Origin: an uncultured Clostridia bacterium
GTDB taxonomy: Bacteria; Bacillota; Clostridia; Oscillospirales; Oscillospiraceae
Assembly: GCA_945948185.1 (NCBI GenBank)
Contig: CAMFAL010000005.1
Location: 1-55,953 of the forward strand
Direction: 5' to 3'
Length of the DNA: 55,953 nucleotides
Part shown: in pieces, positions 24,685-31,982 of the stretch
Layout: each line of letters starts with the position of its first letter
Numbering within the stretch: the stretch's first letter is position 1
Position numbers and translations under genes: made by a program
Notes under the pieces: generated by a model
Database searches by the model: none
The model's input: the letters and a program-made list of their open reading frames with translations, nothing else
What the model was told of the DNA's origin: nothing

Positions 24685-24957
24685 CAGGCCGCGAAAACAA
24701 AAACGCCCCGAGCCTTTCGGCTCAGGGCGAACAAATGTCCGCGGTACCACCTGGATTCGTGTCGAAACACGCACTCATGGGCGCTTTCACGCCCCTCCCC
24801 GGTAACGGTGGGATGCCGTTGCGGCTTACTGTCTGTTCAGCCCAATGCTCCGGGACGACTTCTCCGGCCGCTTCACGGGAACTCTCACCGTCCGTTCCCT
24901 CTCTTGGCATCCGCCTGCCGGGTACTGCTTCCCTTCCTCGCAGTTTCTAATATACCG
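24685..24957 (-). promoter_or_regulatory. T-box riboswitch of valS
   Basis: The leader on the minus strand contains the T-box consensus AGGTGGTACCGCGG (24739-24752), which pairs with the uncharged tRNA 3' end, followed by the regulated terminator (stem 24704-24729, then TTTTTGTTTT). Upstream, a GGGAAC/GTTCCC stem with a GGTG loop (about 24877-24900) fits the Stem I distal loop. A GTC triplet after it (in AGAAGTCGTCC) is a candidate valine specifier, but I could not fold Stem I with certainty. Confidence 0.9.
24694..24729 (-). terminator. T-box regulated terminator
   Basis: The stem CGCCCTGAGCC/GGCTCGGGGCG with a GAAA loop is followed by TTTTTGTTTT on the minus strand. It directly follows the T-box sequence, which can compete with it to form the antiterminator. 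Confidence 0.9.
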
Positions 24958-24961
24958 TTAC

Positions 24962-24990
24962 AGTATAGTATACCCTTTTTGGATTGTCAA
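24962..24990 (-). promoter_or_regulatory. Sigma-A promoter of the valS leader
   Basis: TTGACA (24985-24990), a 17-base spacer and TATACT (24962-24967) on the minus strand. The -35 starts three bases after the sigE stop codon, so there is no room for a sigE terminator in between. Confidence 0.85.
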
Positions 24991-24993
24991 GAG

Positions 24994-25692
24994 TCAGGAT
25001 AGCCGCAAAATCTCCTTTTTCAGCCGGGAAATGATGCGCTTTTCCAGCCTGGAGATGTAAGACTGGGAAATGCCCAGTTGGTCCGCCACCTCCTTCTGGG
25101 TCCGCTCCCGTCCGCCGCCCAGGCCGAACCGCATGGTGATGATCTGTTTCTCCCGTGGGGACAGGACGTTAATGGCCTCCGTCAGCAAACTCCGGTCCAC
25201 ATCCTCTTCAATAGGCCGCATGACGATGTCCGCGTCGGTGCCCAATACATCGCTCAACAGCAGCTCGTTGCCGTCCCAGTCAGTGTTCAGGGGTTCATCA
25301 AAGGAAACCTCCCCCTTCCGGGAGGCATTTTTCCTCAGGTACATTAAAATTTCGTTTTCAATGCAGCGGGAGGCGTAAGTGGCCAGCTTGATGTTTTTGT
25401 CCGTGCGGTAGGTCCCTATCGCCTTGATCAGGCCGATGGTGCCGATGGAGATCAGATCCTCAATGCCTACGCCGGTGTTCTCGAACCGGCGGGCGATGTA
25501 CACCACCAGCCGCAGATTATGCTCGATCAGCTCCTTCCGGGCGTCCTCGTCCTCCAATCTGGCCAGCAGCTCCGCTTCCCGCTCCTTTGTCAGAGGCGGC
25601 GGCAGCGTGTCGCTCCCGCCGATGTAGTGAATGGCCTGGACCAACCCCAGCTGTTCCAGCATCCGCCGCCAAAGGTACACCAATGGTCTCAT
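24994..25692 (-). CDS. sigE: Sporulation sigma factor SigE
   Basis: Mother-cell sigma factor of 232 residues. The N-terminal pro-sequence and hydrophobic segment ([31 protein letters not shown]) precede region 2 ([34 protein letters not shown], then [19 protein letters not shown]) and region 4 ([24 protein letters not shown]). It is made inactive and cleaved by SpoIIGA, the gene just upstream. GGGAGG lies 5 bases before the ATG at 25692. Confidence 0.96.
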   Translation of the reverse strand: MRPLVYLWRRMLEQLGLVQAIHYIGGSDTLPPPLTKEREAELLARLEDEDARKELIEHNLRLVVYIARRFENTGVGIEDLISIGTIGLIKAIGTYRTDKNIKLATYASRCIENEILMYLRKNASRKGEVSFDEPLNTDWDGNELLLSDVLGTDADIVMRPIEEDVDRSLLTEAINVLSPREKQIITMRFGLGGGRERTQKEVADQLGISQSYISRLEKRIISRLKKEILRLS

Positions 25693-26566
25693 GATCTCCT
25701 CCCTTTCTCACATCTCCGCCCCAGAGAGCCGAGTATCCTGTGCCTAATATGGTAGGCGACAGCGCCGCCGTCATTCCGCGATAGCGCGTTCCGCAGATCT
25801 CCACCCAGTCTGTCCGGACCGCCAACAGCAGCCCGGTAGAGGTGCCCACTGCGCGGTACGGGACCAGCCGGGGCCGCAATTCCGGGGCCGTCTGGCGCAA
25901 GGGTTCCAGCAAATCCGCAGGAAACTGTAGCAGCTCTGGCGTCAACAGCTGCCTGGCCCCGTCCGGCAGGACGGCGTCCAGGCTACCCGGTGCCGTCACC
26001 AGCACCGGCTGTCCGCCGGCAGGGTCCCGGAGCCCGTTTCCACTGTCCCACAGCGCTGTCAGCTCCGTTGTCCGGCCGTCGATGGAGACCCGCACCGCCA
26101 GCCGCTCTCCCCGGACGCCGTGGCGGGCCGCAGCCCGGAACACAACGGTCACCAGCACATAAGCCGCGGCGGATGCCGCCAGCAGAACTTTTCCGTTCAC
26201 ATCTGTAAAAAAAACGCCGTTGGCCCGGGGCAGCGTACTGCCGGTCAACAGACTCAGCCCCAGGACACCCCCTGCCAGGCCACAGGATAAGGCAAACAGC
26301 AGCAGCGTCAGTCGCAGCAGGTACTGCTCGCCTCCAAAAGCCGCCAGGGCCATCAGTACACCCACTGCCAACTTGGAGGGCCATGAAGCCAGAAAGCCAC
26401 ATCCGGGCAGGAACACTGCCACGGCATAGGCACCGCCCAGAATGGCGGCCAACGCATACCGTCCTCGCCGCAACGGTACCCCCGCTAACCGGGCCGTAAC
26501 CAGACAGAGGAGATAGTCCATTGCACCGTTGAGCAAAAACACGGAATCCACATAGACCACCGTCAT
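25517..26566 (-). CDS. spoIIGA: Pro-sigma-E processing protease SpoIIGA
   Basis: A membrane aspartic-type protease that activates SigE at the septum. Five hydrophobic segments fill residues 1-140, followed by a cytoplasmic domain with the active-site motif [12 protein letters not shown] (Asp 174) and [10 protein letters not shown] near residue 283. The family normally ends near that point, just before sigE. Here the frame stays open for 176 bases into sigE, giving a tail ([15 protein letters not shown] and on) unlike the family. Loss of one G in the GGGG run at about 25718-25721 would bring a TGA at 25708-25710 into frame, ideally placed before the sigE ribosome site. So the last 60 or so residues may be an artefact or a recent frameshift. 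Confidence 0.85.
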   Translation of the reverse strand: MTVVYVDSVFLLNGAMDYLLCLVTARLAGVPLRRGRYALAAILGGAYAVAVFLPGCGFLASWPSKLAVGVLMALAAFGGEQYLLRLTLLLFALSCGLAGGVLGLSLLTGSTLPRANGVFFTDVNGKVLLAASAAAYVLVTVVFRAAARHGVRGERLAVRVSIDGRTTELTALWDSGNGLRDPAGGQPVLVTAPGSLDAVLPDGARQLLTPELLQFPADLLEPLRQTAPELRPRLVPYRAVGTSTGLLLAVRTDWVEICGTRYRGMTAALSPTILGTGYSALWGGDVRKGGDHETIGVPLAADAGTAGVGPGHSLHRRERHAAAASDKGAGSGAAGQIGGRGRPEGADRA

Positions 26567-26654
26567 GGGGTCACCTCCCTATTCAAACCACTGTTCCTTC
26601 AGCAGATTTTATTATAGGGCAGGCATTCCGGAAAAGCCGTCGCAAAAGGGGACA

Positions 26655-26683
26655 GAAAAAAGCCGGACAAACCGTCCGGCTTT
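26655..26683 (-). terminator. Terminator of the DUF951/30-residue peptide operon
   Basis: An 8-bp stem AGCCGGAC/GTCCGGCT (26661-26668 and 26674-26681), 5-base loop, with TTTTTT on the minus strand. Confidence 0.85.
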
Positions 26684-26698
26684 TCATGATTCTGGTGA

Positions 26699-26791
26699 TC
26701 AGACATAGGGTGCAATCATGGAGGCCACCAGAGCCACGATCATGACAACCACCAGGGCCAGAGCAATGGCCCGTGTCACTTTTTTGTTCAT
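26699..26791 (-). CDS. 30-residue single-span membrane peptide
   Basis: The ATG overlaps the DUF951 stop (ATGA), so translation is coupled. The product is a short basic start (MNKKVTRA), one hydrophobic helix (IALALVVVMIVALVASMIA) and PYV. It is followed 18 bases later by a terminator. The layout resembles the Firmicute Prli42-type mini-proteins (about 30 residues, MNKK-like start, one span), but that match is by shape only. Confidence 0.65.
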   Translation of the reverse strand: MNKKVTRAIALALVVVMIVALVASMIAPYV

Positions 26792-26979
26792 TTCGATTCC
26801 TCCCTCGTCAGGATCTTCCGGATGCTTTTCTCCGCCTTGCTGCGGGGCAGCATCAGTTCATGCCCGCATCCCAGGCACTTCAGCTTGATGTCCATGCCCA
26901 CCCGCAGAATCTCCCACTGGGTGCTGCCGCAGGGATGCGCTTTTTTTAACTCGACCTTATCGTGCAGATGCAGGTCCAT
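26788..26979 (-). CDS. DUF951 family protein
   Basis: A 63-residue cytosolic protein matching DUF951: LHDKVELKKAHPCGSTQWEI, GMDIKLKCLGCGHELMLPR, and a basic C-terminus (KAEKSIRKILTREESK). The CX2C pair in CLGCGH, with the upstream HPCG, could bind zinc. In many Firmicutes DUF951 lies near chromosome partition or ychF/S6 genes; the function is unknown. Here it is followed by a coupled 30-residue membrane peptide. Confidence 0.85.
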   Translation of the reverse strand: MDLHLHDKVELKKAHPCGSTQWEILRVGMDIKLKCLGCGHELMLPRSKAEKSIRKILTREESK

Positions 26980-27069
26980 ATTACCCCTCCTGTCAATCCA
27001 TGCCCTTCCGGCGCATATAGTACGTTACCAAACAAATCATGACGCCGCCAACGCGGCAGATAGGATGCG

Positions 27070-28008
27070 ATGTCAATGCCGGAAAACAAAGCGTTCCCGC
27101 CGGAAGGCCTGCGCCCCCCCACTGTTTACACCCTGCAGTCCTTAAAAAGTGCCGCTGAAAGCGGCGAAATTCTGGAATCCATGGCCCTGCGCTGCGATGT
27201 GGACCACACGCTCCACTTCTCTCTGAACGGCATCCGTGCCATCATGGAGCGTGACGAAGTCAATGCCCTCTGGATCAGCGGTGCGGACCGGGATATTGCC
27301 ATATTGTCAAGGGTCGGCAAGCCGACTTGCTTTACAGTGCAGGAGGTCCTTACCGATGAAAAAGGCGCACCGGTGGCCCGCCTCAGCCGCCGGACGGCCC
27401 AGGAAAAAGCTATGGACCACTTTCTGCAATACCTGCAGCCCGGGTCTGTCCTCACCTGCCGGGTGACCCGGCTGGAGTCCTTCGGGGTCTTTCTGGACAT
27501 GGGCTGCGGCATCATTGCCATGCTGCCCATCGAGCACATCTCGGTCTCCCGCATCGCCCATACGAAGGAGCGGTTCAGGGCAGGCCAGAAAATTCTGGCG
27601 GCGGTACTGTCCGTGGACCGGGAGCGGCGCCGGTTCACCATGACCCACCGGGAGCTGCTGGGCACCTGGATGGAAAATGCCAGCTGGTTCCGCCCCGGTG
27701 AGACGGTTCCGGGGGTAGTCCGCAGCGTCCAGCCCTATGGCAGCTTCATTGAGCTGACCCCCAACCTCTCCGGTCTGGCGGATGCCCGAGAGAATCTGGA
27801 AGCCGGGAACCGGGTATCGGTCTACATCAAGAGCATTCGTCCGGAACGAATGAAAATCAAGCTCCAGGTCATCGAAAAGCTCCCGCCGGACAACACGCTG
27901 CCAGATTTGAAATACCAGATCACAGACGGTATCCTGGACCGCTGGATATACTCCCCGCCTAATTACGAGAAAGATCCAGTGGAGACAGTGTTTCAGAAAG
28001 ACGGCTGA
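27070..28008 (+). CDS. S1 RNA-binding domain protein
   Basis: A 312-residue cytosolic protein. After an N-terminal helical part with a beta block (DEVNALWISGADRDIAILSRVGKPTCFTV), two S1 domains are visible: LQPGSVLTCRVTRLESFGVFLDMGCGIIAMLPIEHIS (about residues 120-156) and FRPGETVPGVVRSVQPYGSFIELTPNLSGLAD (about 203-234). Such RpsA-like proteins occur in Clostridia and their RNA target is unknown. ATG codons at 27070 and 27076 are both possible. It ends 10 bases from the converging rarA with no clear terminator. Confidence 0.83.
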   Translation: MSMPENKAFPPEGLRPPTVYTLQSLKSAAESGEILESMALRCDVDHTLHFSLNGIRAIMERDEVNALWISGADRDIAILSRVGKPTCFTVQEVLTDEKGAPVARLSRRTAQEKAMDHFLQYLQPGSVLTCRVTRLESFGVFLDMGCGIIAMLPIEHISVSRIAHTKERFRAGQKILAAVLSVDRERRRFTMTHRELLGTWMENASWFRPGETVPGVVRSVQPYGSFIELTPNLSGLADARENLEAGNRVSVYIKSIRPERMKIKLQVIEKLPPDNTLPDLKYQITDGILDRWIYSPPNYEKDPVETVFQKDG

Positions 28009-28018
28009 CCGTGCAGCC

Positions 28019-29287
28019 TCACAGTTCTCTCCCTTTTATCTTCTCCCAGTAGGCCTTGGCAGCCTGCTCCGTCTTGTTGTCGCCCCATTCGTAATAACGG
28101 GCGTTTTTCAGCACATCTGGCAGGTATTGCTGCTCCACCCAGCGGTGGGGGAAATCATGGGGATACAGATAATGCTGCTGATTGTCGAAGCCGGTGGTAT
28201 CGGCGTGGACATTTTGCAGGCACCGGGGAATGTCGCCGCTTTTTCCTTTTTTCAAATCATCCATGGCGGCGATGATGGCGTTGTGGGCGGTATTGGACTT
28301 AGGGGCCGTGGCCAGCAGAATGGCGGCCTCCGCCAGGGGCAGCCGGGCCTCCGGTAATCCCACCTGCAAAGCAGCATCCACGCAGGCCTTGGTGATGGCA
28401 ATGGCCATGGGATAGGCCAGCCCCACGTCCTCAGCGGCAATGACCAGCAGCCGGCGGCAGGGGGACAGCAGGTCTCCCGCCTCCAGCAGGCGGCCCAGGT
28501 AATGGACCGCCGCGTCTGGGTCGCTGCCCCGGATGGACTTCTGCAAAGCGGACATGATGTCGTAGTGGGCGTCGCCGTCCCGGTCATACCGCATGGCGCT
28601 GCGCTGGGATACCTGGACTGCGTCCTCGACCGTCAGGTGCAGTTCGCCCTTTTTCACCTCTGCCGCCTGGCAGAGGAGTTCCACGGCGTTAATGGCCTTT
28701 CGCACGTCTCCGCCGCAGGCAGTGGCGATATGGAGAGGAACAGCCTCCTCCCAGCTGAGAGGCAATTCACTGCGCTCCCGCTCGATCTTCAGGGCCCGCA
28801 GGACGGCAGGTTCTGCCTCCCGGGCCGTGACGGCCTTAAACTCAAAGACCGTACTGCGGGACAGCAGGGCGCTGTATACGTAAAAGTAGGGATTCTCCGT
28901 TGTGGAGGCGATCAGGGTCAGCTTGCCGTTCTCCATGAACTCCAGCAGGCTCTGCTGCTGCTTTTTGTTGAAGTACTGGATCTCGTCCAGATACAGCAGA
29001 ATGCCGCCCGGTGCCAGCAGAGTCCCCACGTCGGCAATGATATCTTTGATGTCCTGCAGGGACGCCGTGGTGGCGTTGAGCCGGTACAGGGTCTTGTTGG
29101 TCTTTTCGGCAATGATATTGGCCACTGTGGTCTTTCCGGTGCCGGAGGGGCCATAGAACACCATGTTGGCGTCGGCACCCTTCTCAATCAGACGGCGGAG
29201 CACTGCGCCGGGAGCCAGCAAATGCCGCTGTCCCACGACTTCATCCAGCGTCCTGGGCCGTATTTCATCTGCTAAAGGCCGCTTCAT
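28019..29287 (-). CDS. rarA: Replication-associated recombination protein RarA (MgsA)
   Basis: An AAA+ ATPase of 422 residues that acts at stalled replication forks. Visible are RPRTLDEVVGQRHLL, Walker A (FYGPSGTGKTTVAN), Walker B (ILLYLDEIQYFNKKQQQ), sensor 1 (LIASTTENPYF) and the C-terminal MgsA domain (IAAMDDLKKGKSGDIP ... YLYPHDFPHRWVEQQYLP). ATG at 29287 is preferred because GGGAGG lies 7 bases upstream; an in-frame ATG at 29308 lacks one. It is divergent from nth. Confidence 0.93.
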   Translation of the reverse strand: MKRPLADEIRPRTLDEVVGQRHLLAPGAVLRRLIEKGADANMVFYGPSGTGKTTVANIIAEKTNKTLYRLNATTASLQDIKDIIADVGTLLAPGGILLYLDEIQYFNKKQQQSLLEFMENGKLTLIASTTENPYFYVYSALLSRSTVFEFKAVTAREAEPAVLRALKIERERSELPLSWEEAVPLHIATACGGDVRKAINAVELLCQAAEVKKGELHLTVEDAVQVSQRSAMRYDRDGDAHYDIMSALQKSIRGSDPDAAVHYLGRLLEAGDLLSPCRRLLVIAAEDVGLAYPMAIAITKACVDAALQVGLPEARLPLAEAAILLATAPKSNTAHNAIIAAMDDLKKGKSGDIPRCLQNVHADTTGFDNQQHYLYPHDFPHRWVEQQYLPDVLKNARYYEWGDNKTEQAAKAYWEKIKGREL

Positions 29288-29409
29288 GGCGCGCCTCCCT
29301 TCTGTCATATCTGACTTGATATTTTACCACAGCACAGCTGCAATTACCATGGTTTTTTCACTGGCCTTTTGCCGAAAGTTGTGGTATCCTGTGGCAAGAG
29401 GTGATTGAC

Positions 29410-30060
29410 ATGAAATCCAAAGCCGCCATGAAGCGGATCATCGAGACATTGAAGGAACTCTATCCCGACGGGCTCTGTTCCCTGCAATATGAAAAGGACT
29501 ATGAGCTGCTGTTCGCGGTGCGGCTTTCCGCCCAGTGCACTGACGAGCGGGTCAACAAGGTGACCCCTGCCCTATTCGCCCGCTTCCCCACCCTTGAGAG
29601 CTTCGCGGAGGCTGACCCCAAAGAAGTGGGCGAATACATCCACTCCTGCGGCTTCTTCAACGGCAAGGCCCGGGACCTGGTGGCCTGTGCCGGTCAGATT
29701 CTGGAAAAGCACGGCGGAAAGGTCCCCGGGACCATGGAGGAGCTGACCGCCCTTCCCGGTGTTGGCCGCAAGACCGCAAACTTGATTCTGGGCGACATAT
29801 ACGGCCAGCCTGCCTACGTCTGCGACACCCACTGCATCCGCATCACCGGGCGCCTGGGCATCACCGACGGCTCCAAGGACCCCCTCCAGGTGGAGCGCCA
29901 GCTGCGGGAGGTGCTGCCCCCCAAGGAGTCCAACAACTTCTGCCACCGGATGGTGCTGTTTGGCCGGGATACCTGCACCGCCCGCAGCCCCAAGTGTGAG
30001 GGCTGCCCGCTGGCTGCCGACTGTGACACCACGAAGGCCGCCCGGAAAGCCAAAAAATAA
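29410..30060 (+). CDS. nth: Endonuclease III
   Basis: DNA glycosylase/AP lyase for oxidized pyrimidines, 216 residues. The helix-hairpin-helix (LTALPGVGRKTANLIL) precedes the catalytic Asp region (VCDTHCIRITGRLG), and the 4Fe-4S ligands CX6CX2CX5C are at the C-terminus (CTARSPKCEGCPLAADC). I chose ATG 29410, which has AGAGGTGA upstream, over the GTG at 29401. The catalytic lysine lies in GVGRKTAN. It has its own terminator. Confidence 0.95.
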   Translation: MKSKAAMKRIIETLKELYPDGLCSLQYEKDYELLFAVRLSAQCTDERVNKVTPALFARFPTLESFAEADPKEVGEYIHSCGFFNGKARDLVACAGQILEKHGGKVPGTMEELTALPGVGRKTANLILGDIYGQPAYVCDTHCIRITGRLGITDGSKDPLQVERQLREVLPPKESNNFCHRMVLFGRDTCTARSPKCEGCPLAADCDTTKAARKAKK

Positions 30061-30070
30061 GATCCTTCCT

Positions 30071-30101
30071 GTGCCTGCGCCGTCTGCGCAGGCACTTTTT
30101 T
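30071..30101 (+). terminator. Terminator of nth
   Basis: A perfect 10-bp stem (30071-30080 with 30086-30095), 5-base loop and T6. Confidence 0.92.
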
Positions 30102-30150
30102 CGTTCCCGCTTCATATACTGGTCCAGAACCGTGAGAACAAGGAGGCATT

Positions 30151-30408
30151 ATGGACGATATAACGGCACGGCTGGCCCAACAGCTGAAAAACAACCCCGC
30201 AATGCTGCGCTCCCTGATGCAGTCCCGGGACGGGCAGATGCTCATGCAGATGCTGACCCAGGGAGACCGGGGTGCCGGGCTGCAGCGGGCAGCCCAGGAG
30301 GCAGCCAAAGGCAATCCTGCGGAAATGGCTTCCATGATCCAGCGCATCATGCAGAGCCCGGAGGGTGCGGCGCTGGTGGACCGCATCAACAAGGCAGTTC
30401 AGAAATAA
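30151..30408 (+). CDS. Small helical protein of unknown function (85 aa)
   Basis: First gene of a three-gene rightward cluster, with an AAGGAGG ribosome site. The product is soluble, helical and Met/Gln-rich. It contains two similar segments, NNPAMLRSLMQSRDG and GNPAEMASMIQRIMQSPEG, that also resemble the start of the next protein (ANPDAMVQIMQLAQ). No cysteine, signal or membrane span is present. I have the impression that similar proteins occur in this neighbourhood in other Oscillospiraceae, but I cannot name a family. Confidence 0.75.
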   Translation: MDDITARLAQQLKNNPAMLRSLMQSRDGQMLMQMLTQGDRGAGLQRAAQEAAKGNPAEMASMIQRIMQSPEGAALVDRINKAVQK

Positions 30409-30432
30409 CCGAAGGAAAGGCGGTAGGCACGG

Positions 30433-30840
30433 ATGGCGGAATTCGACGAAAAACTCAACAGCATTCTGGCCAATCCGGACGCCATGGTCCAGATCATGCA
30501 GCTGGCGCAATCCCTCTCCGGAGAGAGCCAGGGACCGGCGGCGCCCCCGCCGGCACCCGCTCCGCCGCCGCAGTCAGCCCCCCGGCCTCCGGCCCCACCG
30601 CCACTGGGTGGTGCCGACCTGCTCTCCTCCCTGGCGGGCGGCATGGACCCCACCCTGCTGATGAAACTGATGCCGCTCATTCAGGAGCTGGGGAGTCAGA
30701 ACGACTCCAATGCCCGCCAGCTGCTCTATGCGCTGCGCCCCTACCTGAAGCCGGAACGGCAGGAAAAGGTAGAGCGTGCCCTGCAGCTGGCCCGCCTGTT
30801 CCATCTGGGGAAGAAATTCCTGGCGGAGTGGGGAGGCTGA
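30433..30840 (+). CDS. Proline-rich helical protein of unknown function (135 aa)
   Basis: The second gene of the cluster, preceded by GGAAAGGCGG. It has three parts: a helical start (EKLNSILANPDAMVQIMQLAQSL), a Pro/Ala-rich linker (about residues 36-60, APPPAPAPPPQ and on), and a helical C-terminal domain (MDPTLLMKLMPLIQELG, then LLYALRPYLKPERQEKVERA). There is no membrane span. The C-terminal block looks like the conserved part. Function is unknown; the NPxxM-type segment shared with the first protein suggests they interact or share origin. Confidence 0.75.
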   Translation: MAEFDEKLNSILANPDAMVQIMQLAQSLSGESQGPAAPPPAPAPPPQSAPRPPAPPPLGGADLLSSLAGGMDPTLLMKLMPLIQELGSQNDSNARQLLYALRPYLKPERQEKVERALQLARLFHLGKKFLAEWGG

Positions 30841-30843
30841 GCC

Positions 30844-31182
30844 ATGTATAACCGATACATTCGCAACGACAACGGCGTCTATACCCGCATCCCACAGGAA
30901 GAGCAGCAGCAACAGCGGCAGTCTCCTCCCCCAGCGGACACACCGCCTCAGTCAGACAGCCAGCAGCGTCCTCCTCCCCCACCGCCACCTCCCCCGCCAT
31001 CAGGCGGAAACGGCTGCCGGTCGGATGGGCTCACCGGATTCCTGCGGCATATTCTGGACCAGCTGCACCTGGACCATGTGGACACAGGTGATCTGATCCT
31101 TCTGGTACTGCTGTTTTTCCTGTTCCGGGAGGATGCCGACGAGGAGCTTCTGGTAGCCCTGGGGCTGCTCCTGATTTTATAA
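30844..31182 (+). CDS. Polyproline protein with hydrophobic C-terminus (112 aa)
   Basis: The third gene of the cluster, starting 3 bases after the previous stop. It opens MYNRYIRNDNGVYTRIP, continues with a Gln/Pro-rich part that includes ten prolines in a row (near residues 43-52), then an amphipathic segment (LTGFLRHILDQLHLDHVD). It ends in a hydrophobic helix pair broken by acids (DLILLVLLFFLF, REDADEELL, VALGLLLIL). Such a tail suggests peripheral or hairpin membrane attachment. The family is unknown to me beyond the cluster context. Confidence 0.75.
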   Translation: MYNRYIRNDNGVYTRIPQEEQQQQRQSPPPADTPPQSDSQQRPPPPPPPPPPSGGNGCRSDGLTGFLRHILDQLHLDHVDTGDLILLVLLFFLFREDADEELLVALGLLLIL

Positions 31183-31212
31183 AAAAGGCGGAGCCTGCGC
31201 TCCGCCTTTTTT
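31181..31212. terminator. Bidirectional terminator after the small-protein cluster
   Basis: The stem GGCGGAGC/GCTCCGCC (31187-31194 and 31199-31206) is flanked by A6 and T6. It also serves the converging leftward gene that ends at 31217. Confidence 0.9.
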
Positions 31213-31216
31213 GCTG

Positions 31217-31954
31217 TCAAAGTAAATTGGTACCGTCCGGCAGGGTAAATTCCGCGGCCGCTGGCTCGGTCTGGTCCACAGTCAGCGCTTCCATCCGGTA
31301 GACTCGTTGGCCGTCCAGCAGTATTTCCGACGCCACCAACAGGCCGGTATCCACACTGACCCAATAGCGCAGCTGGCTATCCTCCTCAGTTGCCTCCACA
31401 TAGATGCACCGGATATCAGACAGGACCCGATAATCCGCTGTGGAGATTGCCTCCACCGGCAGGTCCAGAATGTCCTCATAGGTGGGGATGCACTGCTCAT
31501 TGTCAGCAGAGACTGCCCCTACCGCAGAGCGGTAAATCTCCCGCTCGTTGTTGTACCAGACACAGGTCTCCTCCAGTCCTATGATGCTGTGGCGCACCCG
31601 GCCATCCGGCATGGTCCGGTCCATGCGGGTCCAGCCGCCACTGACCGTCACCGTGGTCTCATAGGAGCCGCTTCCGGTACTCCAGGACTGCTCCACCGTG
31701 ACCGTCCGACGGTAAGCCTCCGGCCGGAACAGGGTGGCAATGGCGGACTGTACGGTCTCCGGTGCAATCTCCACTACCGTCAGGGCATCTATATCTGTGC
31801 CGGGATCCTCCGTGATCTGGTCAGTCGCCGTTGTGGTATCCGGCAAAATGATGTGCTCCGGGCGGTGCAGGGTGTTCATCAGCATAACGACCACCACGAT
31901 CACAGTGCCCACAATGAAGCCCCAAGTGATCCAGTTGAGATTCCGCTTGTCCAC
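31217..31954 (-). CDS. Membrane-anchored protein of unknown function
   Basis: A 245-residue protein. A short cytoplasmic start (VDKRNLNW) is followed by one membrane span (ITWGFIVGTVIVVVVMLMN) and an extracytoplasmic domain rich in beta-strand pattern (YETTVTVSGGWTRMDR, then YWVSVDTGLLVASEILLDG). No catalytic motif is evident; the domain has the repeated strand look of outer-surface sensor or carrier modules. I chose GTG 31954, which has GGGAGGAGGG upstream and follows the wecB stop; an in-frame ATG at 32059 would overlap wecB. It is the last gene of the trpS-tagO-wecB group. Confidence 0.72.
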   Translation of the reverse strand: MDKRNLNWITWGFIVGTVIVVVVMLMNTLHRPEHIILPDTTTATDQITEDPGTDIDALTVVEIAPETVQSAIATLFRPEAYRRTVTVEQSWSTGSGSYETTVTVSGGWTRMDRTMPDGRVRHSIIGLEETCVWYNNEREIYRSAVGAVSADNEQCIPTYEDILDLPVEAISTADYRVLSDIRCIYVEATEEDSQLRYWVSVDTGLLVASEILLDGQRVYRMEALTVDQTEPAAAEFTLPDGTNLL

Positions 31955-31982
31955 GCCTGCCCTCCTCCCGCTTTTGAATCGT

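Noticed and set aside
22232-24805. An 857-codon rightward open frame opposite valS.
   Set aside because: Antisense to a complete synthetase; it also runs through the T-box leader, which is incompatible with a real gene.
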